9,551 nt of DNA from Oscillospiraceae bacterium. Lineage in GTDB: Bacteria; Bacillota_A; Clostridia; Oscillospirales; Ruminococcaceae. The stretch spans positions 1-9,551 of the forward strand of contig CAAFWX010000084.1 in assembly GCA_900766795.1 (NCBI GenBank), given 5' to 3'. Within the stretch, counting starts at the first letter, position 1; each line of letters opens with the position of its first letter. Below are positions 1-5,854 of this stretch, one piece after another. The position numbers and the translations under genes are program-made. The notes below the pieces were generated by a model. It saw only the letters and a list, made by a program, of their open reading frames with translations, had not been told where the DNA came from and ran no database searches.

Positions 1-428
1 ATGGAGTTCATGATGTCCTTGCTGGGAGCTTTCATGATGACATCGCGGGTGAAGTTGGTGGGCAGGCAGCGGCACTCGCCCAGCATACGCGAAAACTCCT
101 CCGCTTCCTGCTCCGTGGGCATTTCACCGAACAGAAGAAGATAGGCGGTCTTTTCAAAGCCAAAGCCGCTGTCGCCTGTCATTGCGACAAGGTCCTTGAC
201 GTTATATCCGCGGTACCACAGCTCACCGTCGCACGGCGTCTTTACTCCGTCAACATCTTTAAAGGATACCATCTTGGAAATGCTGGTGAGTCCCGTGAGA
301 ACTCCCTTGCCGTTGACGTCGCGCAGACCGCGGTTTACTCCGTACTTCTGATAGAGTTCATCGGGTATGCGGTCGTTTGCAAGGCAAAGCGCCTCCTTGC
401 TTTCTGCATAGCTTCTGATATTGTTCAT
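1..428 (-). CDS. Citrate synthase, N-terminal part (cut by window edge)
   Basis: This is the first 142 codons of a citrate synthase, which condenses acetyl-CoA with oxaloacetate in the cytoplasm at the entry to the oxidative arm of the TCA cycle and glutamate supply. The gene reads leftwards and leaves the window without a stop. The start is ATG at 428-426, preceded by GGAGG about 8 nt upstream. The translation shows family blocks of the Firmicutes type: GLRDVNGKGVLTGLTSISK near residues 34-52, DGELWYRGYNVKDL near 66-79, AYLLLFGEMPTEQEAEEF near 93-110, and LPTNFTRDVIMKAPSKDIMNS at the visible end. The catalytic histidines and aspartate lie further on and cannot be checked. It has its own promoter and is separated from the amidohydrolase gene by a terminator, so it is its own transcription unit. 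A 2-methylcitrate synthase reading is possible in principle, but this N-terminus matches the citrate synthases of Clostridia better. Confidence 0.92.
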   Translation of the reverse strand, partial: MNNIRSYAESKEALCLANDRIPDELYQKYGVNRGLRDVNGKGVLTGLTSISKMVSFKDVDGVKTPCDGELWYRGYNVKDLVAMTGDSGFGFEKTAYLLLFGEMPTEQEAEEFSRMLGECRCLPTNFTRDVIMKAPSKDIMNS

Positions 429-461
429 TTTTAAAACCTCCTGTCGTGCTGAAACCATATC

Positions 462-516
462 TCGTCGGTCAGCGCGGCAGACATGAACCGACGATTTTTC
501 TATACGACCTTTCAGC
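462..516 (-). promoter_or_regulatory. Foldable leader of the citrate synthase mRNA
   Basis: The roughly 90-nt untranslated leader between the predicted start site (about 520) and the citrate synthase ATG contains nested inverted repeats. TCGTCGGT at 462-469 pairs with ACCGACGA at 487-494 (8 bp, 17-nt loop). An outer set, GCTGAAA at 448-454 with TTTCAGC at 510-516, can pair around it (7 bp). The structure is not a riboswitch class I recognise, and there is no T-tract behind it. It could affect mRNA stability or translation, or be incidental. Confidence 0.35.
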
Positions 517-526
517 CATATAATTA

Positions 527-556
527 ATTATAGCACATCTGTCCACTAACTGTCAA
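527..556 (-). promoter_or_regulatory. Sigma-A promoter of citrate synthase
   Basis: Read on the minus strand, this is a perfect -35 TTGACA (556-551), an 18-nt spacer and a perfect -10 TATAAT (532-527). TGC directly before the -10 makes it an extended -10. Transcription should start near 520 and give a leader of about 92 nt. An 8-bp inverted repeat, TACGACCT at 503-510 and AGGTCGTA at 566-573, brackets the promoter and could be an operator pair. Confidence 0.85.
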
Positions 557-652
557 GCAATATGTAGGTCGTAAATGTCGAAAACAGGAAATTTTCACAA
601 AAATAACTTTTTGCTGTTATAATTATCTGTTCCGAGATAGGATTTTTGCGCA

Positions 653-678
653 GAAAAAGGGCGAAATTCGTTCGCCCC
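653..678 (-). terminator. Intrinsic terminator after the amidohydrolase gene
   Basis: GGGCGAA at 659-665 and TTCGCCC at 671-677 form a 7-bp GC-rich stem with a 5-nt loop. On the minus strand a run of five T (654-658 as A) follows at once. It lies 6 nt beyond the amidohydrolase stop codon and should end the queA transcription unit. Confidence 0.8.
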
Positions 679-683
679 GGTAA

Positions 684-1475
684 TTACTGTTCCTCGCCCA
701 ACAGCCGCAGCAGGTTTCTCCCGAGGATATCCTCGCGCTCCTGCTCTGTCAGCGGAAGCTTTGCGAAGCGCTCAAGCTCCTCGGCGGCGCTCCAGACGGG
801 GTAATCCGTGCCCCAAAAGACGCGCTTTGTTCCAATCTTTCTGATTATACGCGCGGCACGGCTCGGCTCGAGCGCATACAGCGAGCTTGAGCAGTCGGAA
901 TATACCCCGCTGTTTTCAAAAAGCTCCTCCGCCCTATCCCACATCGTCCAGCCGCACAAATGCGCGCCAATCACCTTAAGCTTCGGAAAGCGCTTCGTCA
1001 CTCTGTAAAGCTTGTCGGGAGTGGTGCGGTCGCTGCGCGGGTCGCCCGCGTGAAACAAAATCGGCAGCCCGAAATGCTCCGCCGCTTCGTATATCGGATA
1101 AGCCTTTTCCTCGTCCAAATCAAAGCCCTGCATGTCGCCGTGAAGCTTAAGCCCTTTAAGCCCAAGGCTCACAACACGCTCAACCTCGCGTTCAATGTCG
1201 GGGTAATCGGGGTGGATTGTGCCGAAACCAATCAGCTTATCGGGATACGCCTGCACAGCGGAATAAATGAAGCTGTTGATGTTCTCCACCTGCTCGGGAA
1301 CAGTGGCAACGGACTGCACAAGAAACCTGTCAACGCCCGCTTTCTCACCCTCGCGCAGCAGCGTTGTCAGCATTCCGTTGTGCGCGACGGGTATGCCGTA
1401 AAAGCTGCTGATTCCCGCAGAGGCTTTCTCTGCAATCTTGTCGGGGTAGATGTGTGCGTGTGCGTCTATAATCAC
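684..1475 (-). CDS. Amidohydrolase-2 family metal-dependent hydrolase
   Basis: The 263-residue protein is a TIM-barrel hydrolase of the amidohydrolase superfamily (Amidohydro_2 / ACMSD-like group), probably cytoplasmic as no signal peptide is seen. The metal-binding set is intact: H6-x-H8 in DAHAHIYP on strand 1, H142 in LFHAGD, H172 in GAHLCGW, and D224 in FWGTDYP. KLHGD at 110-114 is a further family block. The length fits the compact members of the family. The substrate cannot be read from the sequence; decarboxylation or hydrolysis of a small carboxylated ring compound is typical of relatives. The start is a GTG (1475-1473) with AAAGGAAG about 9 nt upstream, and no better in-frame ATG is present. 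It begins 25 nt after the small membrane-protein gene and is most likely the last gene of the queA cluster. TatD-type nucleases share the fold but have different blocks. Confidence 0.85.
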   Translation of the reverse strand: MIIDAHAHIYPDKIAEKASAGISSFYGIPVAHNGMLTTLLREGEKAGVDRFLVQSVATVPEQVENINSFIYSAVQAYPDKLIGFGTIHPDYPDIEREVERVVSLGLKGLKLHGDMQGFDLDEEKAYPIYEAAEHFGLPILFHAGDPRSDRTTPDKLYRVTKRFPKLKVIGAHLCGWTMWDRAEELFENSGVYSDCSSSLYALEPSRAARIIRKIGTKRVFWGTDYPVWSAAEELERFAKLPLTEQEREDILGRNLLRLLGEEQ

Positions 1476-1500
1476 GAAAATGCGCTTCCTTTCAGGGACA

Positions 1501-1782
1501 TCACTCGTACGAGGCTGTGGGATTGTTCAGCTCGTTCACGTTGTTTTGAAAATCCTCAAGGTCAATTCCGAGGATGTACATTTTATGGCTGTTGGTGCCT
1601 GTCATCGGGTGGTATGTCACATCAAAGGAATAGCCAAGCCCCGTGTAGTGCTCGCTTCTTGTTTCAACGCAGAACACAGGCTTGCCGCCCCTGCCCACAA
1701 GCGTGAAATCCGTTATCCCTGCGGCAATCCACAGTACGAGAATAATTCCCAAAACCACCCATAACATTCTGTTTTTATTCAT
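1501..1782 (-). CDS. Small single-pass membrane protein, unknown function
   Basis: I do not recognise a named family with certainty. From ATG at 1782-1780 the protein has 93 residues: a short basic N-terminus (MNKNR), one hydrophobic segment at about residues 6-22 (rich in L, V, I, W), then a polar domain of about 70 residues containing GGKPVFCVETRSEHYTGLGY and YKI-like MYILGIDLE blocks. Small Clostridial proteins with a KPxFC.....YxGLGYS pattern look similar from memory; all are uncharacterised. The C-terminal domain is expected outside the membrane, or the segment may be an uncleaved signal anchor. AAAAGGG lies 12 nt before this ATG. A TTG at 1794-1792 would add four residues but touches the AAAAGGG directly, so I prefer the ATG. 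The gene starts 24 nt after queA, which suggests co-transcription. Confidence 0.75.
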   Translation of the reverse strand: MNKNRMLWVVLGIILVLWIAAGITDFTLVGRGGKPVFCVETRSEHYTGLGYSFDVTYHPMTGTNSHKMYILGIDLEDFQNNVNELNNPTASYE

Positions 1783-1806
1783 ATAGTATACCAACCCTTT
1801 TCATAA

Positions 1807-2835
1807 TTATACAATAAACATGCTGTCGCCGAACGAAAAGAAACGATAGCGCTCCTTGATGGCAGTCTGATAAGCGGCGAAGGTTTTCTCCCTGCCAAGG
1901 AACGCGCTCACAAGCATTATGAGCGTGCTTTCGGGCAGGTGGAAGTTGGTGATAAGCCCGTCAATGCACTTGAACTCATAGCCGGGGTAGATAAAAATGC
2001 CCGTGTCGGTGGTGAGGGGCTTTATCTCGCCGTTCGGGTCAAGCTGCGCGGCGCTTTCGAGAGTTCGGCAGGATGTTGTTCCCACCGCGATTACACGCCC
2101 GCCGCGCGCCTTGGTTTCCTTAATCTTGCGCGCGGTGTCCTCGGGAATGGAGAAATGCTCAACGTGCATTTTGTGGTCGAGGATATTGTCCTCCTTGACG
2201 GGGCGGAACGTGCCAAGTCCGACATGAAGCGTAACATATGCGGTGTCAACGCCCTTTTCGCGCAGCTTCGCAAACACGCTGTCGGTGAAGTGAAGTCCAG
2301 CAGTGGGAGCCGCCGCAGAGCCTGTTTCGCGGCAGTATATCGTGTTGTAGCGGTCGTTGTTCTCAAGCTTTGCCGTAATATAAGGCGGCAGCGGCATTTG
2401 CCCTATCCTGTCGAGAATGTCAAAGAAATCGCCCTCAAAGCTAAATCGCACGCGCCTGTTTCCGTCGTCCACAATGTCCAGAATCTCGGCGGAAAGCCCC
2501 TCGGGAAAGTCCACCACAACTCCGGGCTTAAGGCTCTTTCCGGGGCGGACGAGGGTTTCCCAGTCGGTCAGCGACTCGCGCTTAAGCAGCAGAAACTCGC
2601 AGTGAGTTCCCGTGTCGTGCCGCTCGCCGAAAATCCTTGCGGGGAAAACCTTGCTGTCGTTCATTACTAGCAAATCACCCTCGCGCAGATAGTCGCATAT
2701 ATTATAGAAGCGGTCGTGGGTTATCTCACCCGTTGCGCGGTCAATCTTCATAAGTCGGGAGCTGTCGCGCGGCTCAACGGGCGTCTGCGCAATAAGCTCC
2801 TCGGGCAGGTCATAATAGAAATCGCTTTTCAGCAT
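1807..2835 (-). CDS. queA: S-adenosylmethionine:tRNA ribosyltransferase-isomerase QueA
   Basis: The 342-residue protein transfers and isomerises the ribosyl part of S-adenosylmethionine onto 7-aminomethyl-7-deazaguanine in the wobble position of tRNAs with GUN anticodons, giving epoxyqueuosine. It acts in the cytoplasm. The whole protein matches the family: MLKSDFYYDLPEELIAQTP at the N-terminus, DSSRLM at 24-29, LLVMNDSKVFPARI at 55-68, LVRPGKSLKPG at 96-105, AAPTAGLHFT at 175-184, VTLHVGLGTFRPV at 201-213, and TNFHLPESTLIMLVSAF at 296-312. The length is normal. ATG at 2835-2833 has AAAGGGAAG about 6 nt upstream. In many bacteria queA sits beside ruvB, tgt or yajC; here the visible downstream partners are a small membrane protein and an amidohydrolase, with no known link to queuosine. 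Nothing appears truncated. Confidence 0.97.
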   Translation of the reverse strand: MLKSDFYYDLPEELIAQTPVEPRDSSRLMKIDRATGEITHDRFYNICDYLREGDLLVMNDSKVFPARIFGERHDTGTHCEFLLLKRESLTDWETLVRPGKSLKPGVVVDFPEGLSAEILDIVDDGNRRVRFSFEGDFFDILDRIGQMPLPPYITAKLENNDRYNTIYCRETGSAAAPTAGLHFTDSVFAKLREKGVDTAYVTLHVGLGTFRPVKEDNILDHKMHVEHFSIPEDTARKIKETKARGGRVIAVGTTSCRTLESAAQLDPNGEIKPLTTDTGIFIYPGYEFKCIDGLITNFHLPESTLIMLVSAFLGREKTFAAYQTAIKERYRFFSFGDSMFIV

Positions 2836-2876
2836 GTCAACTTCCCTTTCTCGTGCTTTAATTAATTACAGATAAT

Positions 2877-2905
2877 ATTGTACCATAACCGACAAGTTTT
2901 TTCAA
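2877..2905 (-). promoter_or_regulatory. Sigma-A promoter of the queA cluster
   Basis: On the minus strand this is -35 TTGAAA (2905-2900), a 17-nt spacer and -10 TACAAT (2882-2877), with TGG in front of the -10 as an extended element. Each hexamer differs from consensus by one base. The start site would be near 2870, leaving a leader of about 35 nt before queA. It points away from the lysine-operon promoter, so 2906-2981 is the shared divergent control region. Confidence 0.7.
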
Positions 2906-2981
2906 GCGGGATTATAAACAATTTCCACAAATTCCGAGGGATTATTCTGTGATATTTCTCAAGAAAATGATAGAATAGTGA

Positions 2982-3010
2982 TTGACAAAAATCGTTTATT
3001 ATGATAGAAT
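2982..3010 (+). promoter_or_regulatory. Sigma-A promoter of the lysine operon
   Basis: A perfect -35 TTGACA (2982-2987), a 17-nt spacer and -10 TAGAAT (3005-3010) preceded by TGA as an extended -10. The start site is near 3017, which places the lysine aptamer about 35 nt into the transcript. An identical 11-base block containing the same extended -10 (ATGATAGAATA) occurs at 2967-2977 without a good -35 of its own. Confidence 0.85.
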
Positions 3011-3049
3011 AAGAAAAGCACGAAGCAGAGTCTTGCTTTGAAATAAATA

Positions 3050-3219
3050 ACGGATAGAGGTAGCGGGAAAGAAAAGTAACGCTCGCATATGGCTCTCGGA
3101 AGCCGAGCGCGAAAGGCCTACCGCCGAAGAATGCACACTCCGAAGGTGTGTATATCTGGTTGTACGCTCAACAGGCGTGCAATTGTCATCGACTTGCCGG
3201 AGTGATGGAGAGCTATCGT
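3050..3219 (+). promoter_or_regulatory. Lysine riboswitch aptamer (L-box)
   Basis: The 5' leader of asd folds as a lysine riboswitch. The closing stem P1 is GATAG at 3053-3057 with CTATC at 3213-3217. The base of P2 is GGTAG at 3059-3063 with CTACC at 3118-3122, enclosing AGTAA at 3075-3079 and a CTCGG/CCGAG hairpin. P3 is 3131-3138 with 3146-3153 (8 bp) directly after the conserved GCCGAAG at 3123-3129. P4 is TTGTACGC at 3160-3167 with GCGTGCAA at 3175-3182. P5 uses CATC/GATG, and the 3' end carries the typical TGGAGAGCTATC. The family binds L-lysine and switches lysine biosynthesis or transport genes off. The genes downstream (asd, dapA, dapB) fit this fully. With the terminator behind it, this one should act at the transcriptional level. 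Confidence 0.95.
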
Positions 3220-3256
3220 AAACATATACGACAGTTTTGCAATTATTCTGACACCG

Positions 3257-3281
3257 CCGATGATAACTCATCGGTTTTTTT
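3257..3281 (+). terminator. Riboswitch-controlled intrinsic terminator
   Basis: CCGATGA at 3257-3263 pairs with TCATCGG at 3268-3274 around a TAAC loop, followed by seven T (3275-3281). It lies about 40 nt behind the aptamer and 40 nt before the asd start, the expected place for the expression platform. Lysine-bound aptamer should allow this hairpin to form. A copy of the 3' arm core, TCATCG, occurs inside P5 at 3186-3191 and could pair with the 5' arm when lysine is absent. An outer 8-bp inverted repeat (3235-3242 with 3283-3290) surrounds the terminator. Confidence 0.9.
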
Positions 3282-3321
3282 GTTGCAAAAAATTTTTTTA
3301 TTTAGGAAAGGTGTTAAACAC

Positions 3322-4404
3322 ATGAAAGAAAAGTTTAATGTCGGTATAATCGGCGCAACTGGTATGGTTGGTCAGCGTTTCGCTACCCTCCTCGAAAATC
3401 ACCCCTGGTTCAACGTGGTTGCTCTCGCAGCTTCCCCCCGCTCCGCAGGAAAGACATATAAAGAGGCTGTCGGCGACAGATGGTTCATGGATACCCCCAT
3501 GCCCAAGAACATGGAGAACATCATCGTAAACGACGCTTCCGCAGACGTTAAGGAAATCGCAGCTAAGGTTGACTTCGTTTTCTGCGCGGTTGACATGAAG
3601 AAAGATGAAATCAAGGCTCTCGAGGAGGCTTACGCTAAGGCAGAGTGCCCCGTAATGTCCAACAACTCCGCTAACCGCTTCACTCCCGATGTTCCCATGA
3701 TTATCCCCGAGGTAAACGCAGACCACGCGGCTATCATCGAGGAGCAGAAGAAGCGCCTTGGCACAAAGCGCGGCTTCATCTCCGTAAAGTCCAACTGCTC
3801 TATCCAGAGCTACGTTCCCGCGCTCTCTCCTTTAAGAAAGTTCGGCATCACCGAGGTTCTCGCCTGCACATATCAGGCAATCAGCGGCGCAGGCAAGACC
3901 TTTGAAACTTGGCCCGAGATGGTGGATAACCTTATCCCCTTTATCGGCGGCGAGGAGGAAAAGAGCGAGCAGGAGCCTCTGAAGGTTTGGGGTCACATCG
4001 AGGGCAACCAGATTGTAAAGTGCGACGCTCCCCAGATTACCACACAGTGCCTGCGCGTTCCCGTTTCCAACGGTCACACTGCGGCTGTTTTCGTAAGATT
4101 CCAGAACAAGCCCACTATGGAAGAAATCAAGCAGATTTGGGCTGAATACAAGGCTGAGCCTCAGGAGCTTAAGCTTCCATCCGCGCCTAAGCAGTTCCTC
4201 AACTACTTCGAGGAGGAGAACAGACCTCAGGCTAAGCTTGACAGAAACCTTGAGGGCGGTATGGCTGTTTCCATCGGCCGTCTGCGCCCCGATACCCAGT
4301 ACGACTACAAGTTCGTCTGCCTTTCCCACAACACCCTGCGCGGTGCGGCAGGCGGCGCTGTTGAGATGGCTGAGCTTCTCGCTGCAAAGGGCTATCTCGA
4401 TTGA
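3322..4404 (+). CDS. asd: Aspartate-semialdehyde dehydrogenase
   Basis: The 360-residue enzyme reduces aspartyl 4-phosphate to aspartate semialdehyde with NADPH, the branch point to lysine, threonine and methionine. The N-terminal nucleotide-binding loop is GIIGATGMVGQR (residues 8-19). The catalytic cysteine is Cys159 in KSNCSIQSY, and the catalytic histidine is probably His252 in SNGHTAAVFVR. SNNSANRFTPDVPMIIPEVN (about 112-131) and the length mark the fungal/archaeal-type subfamily, not the shorter E. coli-type enzyme. The start is ATG 3322 with AGGAAAGG about 10 nt upstream. The reading frame stays open back to 3148, but that part lies in the riboswitch and is not coding. It is the first gene after the lysine riboswitch, and its stop overlaps the start region of the GNAT gene. 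Codon use leans strongly to C-ending codons, which suggests high expression. Confidence 0.97.
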   Translation: MKEKFNVGIIGATGMVGQRFATLLENHPWFNVVALAASPRSAGKTYKEAVGDRWFMDTPMPKNMENIIVNDASADVKEIAAKVDFVFCAVDMKKDEIKALEEAYAKAECPVMSNNSANRFTPDVPMIIPEVNADHAAIIEEQKKRLGTKRGFISVKSNCSIQSYVPALSPLRKFGITEVLACTYQAISGAGKTFETWPEMVDNLIPFIGGEEEKSEQEPLKVWGHIEGNQIVKCDAPQITTQCLRVPVSNGHTAAVFVRFQNKPTMEEIKQIWAEYKAEPQELKLPSAPKQFLNYFEEENRPQAKLDRNLEGGMAVSIGRLRPDTQYDYKFVCLSHNTLRGAAGGAVEMAELLAAKGYLD

Positions 4405-4868
4405 TGAATAACGTCCTTGTCAGGACTGCCGCGGCGGCTGACGCCGAGCTTCTCTGCAATATGCTTCACGCTCTCGCAGAGTTTGAGGGTATGTCCGAAA
4501 AATGCCAAACGACTGCCGCCGACATCGCACAGATGTTGACGGAGCCGAACGGGCTTTTCGGGCTTGTTGCAGAGGTTGACGGCAAAGCTGTCGGCATGGC
4601 TCTTTTGAGCTTTTACAGGCTTGCGACCTTTTCGGGAAAGAGAGTGTGCTATGTTGAGGATGTCTTTGTTGCGGAGGGATTTCGCGGCTGCGGCGTCGGA
4701 ACGGCTCTCTTTGAGAAAATCAAGGAGATTTCCGCTGAACGGCGCTGCATAAAGACCGAGTGGAAGTGCCTTTCATGGAACGAAAACGCAAGGCGATTCT
4801 ATGAGAGGATAGGAGGAGTTTGCTCGCAGGAGTGGCTCACCTATACCATAGAACACGGCAACTATTAA
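4404..4868 (+). CDS. GNAT-family N-acetyltransferase
   Basis: The 154-residue protein is a single-domain Gcn5-related acetyltransferase that moves an acetyl group from acetyl-CoA to an amine. The acetyl-CoA loop is RGCGVG at 94-99 within VEDVFVAEGFRGCGVGTALF (84-103). The later block TEWKCLSWNENARRFYERIG (118-137) carries the conserved N..A..FY..G pattern and is reminiscent of diamine/spermidine acetyltransferases. The natural acceptor is unknown. ATG 4404 overlaps the asd stop by one base (TGATG). A TTG at 4401 is an alternative start with slightly better spacing from AAAGGG (4386-4391). It lies between asd and dapA in a riboswitch-controlled lysine operon, so it is lysine-regulated. It is not DapD or DapH, which have the left-handed hexapeptide-repeat fold, and so is not an obvious acyl-branch enzyme of the pathway. 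Confidence 0.88.
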   Translation: MNNVLVRTAAAADAELLCNMLHALAEFEGMSEKCQTTAADIAQMLTEPNGLFGLVAEVDGKAVGMALLSFYRLATFSGKRVCYVEDVFVAEGFRGCGVGTALFEKIKEISAERRCIKTEWKCLSWNENARRFYERIGGVCSQEWLTYTIEHGNY

Positions 4869-4904
4869 CCAAAATCTGTACTTACAGAAAGGCGGCTGTA
4901 CATT

Positions 4905-5798
4905 ATGAAGAACACTATTTTTACGGGTGTCGGCACTGCTATTGTCACACCTATGAACGCTGACGGCAGCATTAACTACCCCGAGTTCGGAAAGCTCATC
5001 GACTATCAGATTGAGCACGGAGTTGACGCTATCATCGTCTGCGGAACAACAGGCGAGGCTGCCACAATGACCCATGAGGAGCACATTGAGTGCATTCGCT
5101 TCTGCGTGGAGCGCGTTGCAAAGCGCGTGCCTGTTATCGCAGGCACGGGAAGCAACGACACCGCTTACGCCATTGAGCTTTCTAAGGAAGCCGAGAAGGT
5201 TGGCGCAGACGCTCTGCTTCAGGTTACTCCCTACTACAACAAGGCAAGCCAGAGGGGTCTTGTAAAGCACTTCACCGCAATTGCTGACGCTGTGAACATT
5301 CCGATTGTGCTCTACAACGTTCCCAGCAGAACAGGCTGCACCATCTCCATCGACGCTTACAAGGAACTTGCACAGCACCCCAACATCGTTGCCACAAAGG
5401 AAGCAACAGGAAATATGGACCTTATGGCTCAGATTTCCGCCTACACCGACCTTGACATCTACTCGGGCAACGACACCGAAGTGCTCCCCTGCCTTGCTCT
5501 TGGCGGAAAGGGCGTTATCTCCGTTACCTCCAACCTCATGCCGCAGGAAAAGCACGACGAGGTGGCTCTCTTTAACGAGGGCAAGCTGACAGAGGCTCTT
5601 GCTATTCAGAAGAAAATCATCCCATTTGAGAAGGCTCTTTTCATGGATGTAAACCCCATTCCCGTAAAGGAAGCGCTCAACATCATGGGATTCAAGGCTG
5701 GCGAATGCAGACTGCCCCTGTGCACAATGGCAAATGTTTACAGGTGTACACTCAAGGCTGAGATGGCTCCTCTCGGGCTGATTGACAAGGTAAAGTAA
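4905..5798 (+). CDS. dapA: 4-hydroxy-tetrahydrodipicolinate synthase
   Basis: The 297-residue class I aldolase condenses pyruvate with aspartate semialdehyde, the first step specific to lysine and diaminopimelate. It is a cytoplasmic TIM barrel. The Schiff-base lysine is Lys165 in VATKEATG. The catalytic triad partners are Thr48/Thr49 in CGTTGE and Tyr137 in LYNVPSRTG; Arg142 in the same block corresponds to the carboxylate-binding arginine. VTPYYNKASQRG carries the second conserved tyrosine pair at the interface. Length and all blocks are normal. ATG 4905 has GAAAGGCGG about 11 nt upstream. It begins 36 nt after the GNAT gene, with no room for a separate promoter in that gap. A hairpin followed by six T lies behind it, before dapB. 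Related pyruvate aldolases (N-acetylneuraminate lyase, KDG aldolase) are less likely given the operon. Confidence 0.97.
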   Translation: MKNTIFTGVGTAIVTPMNADGSINYPEFGKLIDYQIEHGVDAIIVCGTTGEAATMTHEEHIECIRFCVERVAKRVPVIAGTGSNDTAYAIELSKEAEKVGADALLQVTPYYNKASQRGLVKHFTAIADAVNIPIVLYNVPSRTGCTISIDAYKELAQHPNIVATKEATGNMDLMAQISAYTDLDIYSGNDTEVLPCLALGGKGVISVTSNLMPQEKHDEVALFNEGKLTEALAIQKKIIPFEKALFMDVNPIPVKEALNIMGFKAGECRLPLCTMANVYRCTLKAEMAPLGLIDKVK

Positions 5799-5809
5799 AA
5801 TAACCACAT

Positions 5810-5839
5810 AAAGGGGCAGGCGCTGTCTGTCCCTTTTTT
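5810..5839 (+). terminator. Hairpin with T-tract between dapA and dapB
   Basis: AAAGGGGCAG at 5810-5819 pairs with CTGTCCCTTT at 5827-5836 (10 bp including one G-U pair, 7-nt loop), and the T-run extends over 5834-5839. It has the full form of an intrinsic terminator but sits inside a co-directional operon, only 2 nt before the dapB ribosome binding site. It may end a fraction of transcripts after dapA or protect 3' ends. No clear promoter was seen between it and dapB. Confidence 0.65.
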
Positions 5840-5854
5840 AGAAAGGAATACCAA

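Noticed and set aside
616..627. TATAAT-like sequence on the plus strand between citrate synthase and the amidohydrolase
   Set aside because: No suitable -35 lies 16-18 nt upstream and no plus-strand gene follows. The region is AT-rich and between two minus-strand units.
429..683. A possible small gene or tRNA in the 255-nt gap between citrate synthase and the amidohydrolase
   Set aside because: I found only the citrate synthase promoter and leader and the terminator of the queA unit. There is no cloverleaf or credible start with a ribosome binding site.
960..1706. Open frame of 248 codons on the plus strand across the amidohydrolase and the small membrane-protein gene
   Set aside because: It is antisense to two supported genes, has low-complexity unfamiliar sequence and no matching promoter or ribosome binding site.
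1939..2670. Open frame of 243 codons on the plus strand opposite queA
   Set aside because: It is antisense to a complete queA and its sequence resembles no known family.
3148..3321. Upstream extension of the asd reading frame to 3148
   Set aside because: This stretch is the 3' half of the lysine aptamer and the terminator. The true start at 3322 has a good ribosome binding site and begins the family's N-terminus.
4773..5807. Open frame of 344 codons on the minus strand opposite dapA
   Set aside because: It is antisense to a certain dapA and its translation looks like no protein family. The strong C-ending codon bias of dapA removes stop codons on the opposite strand.
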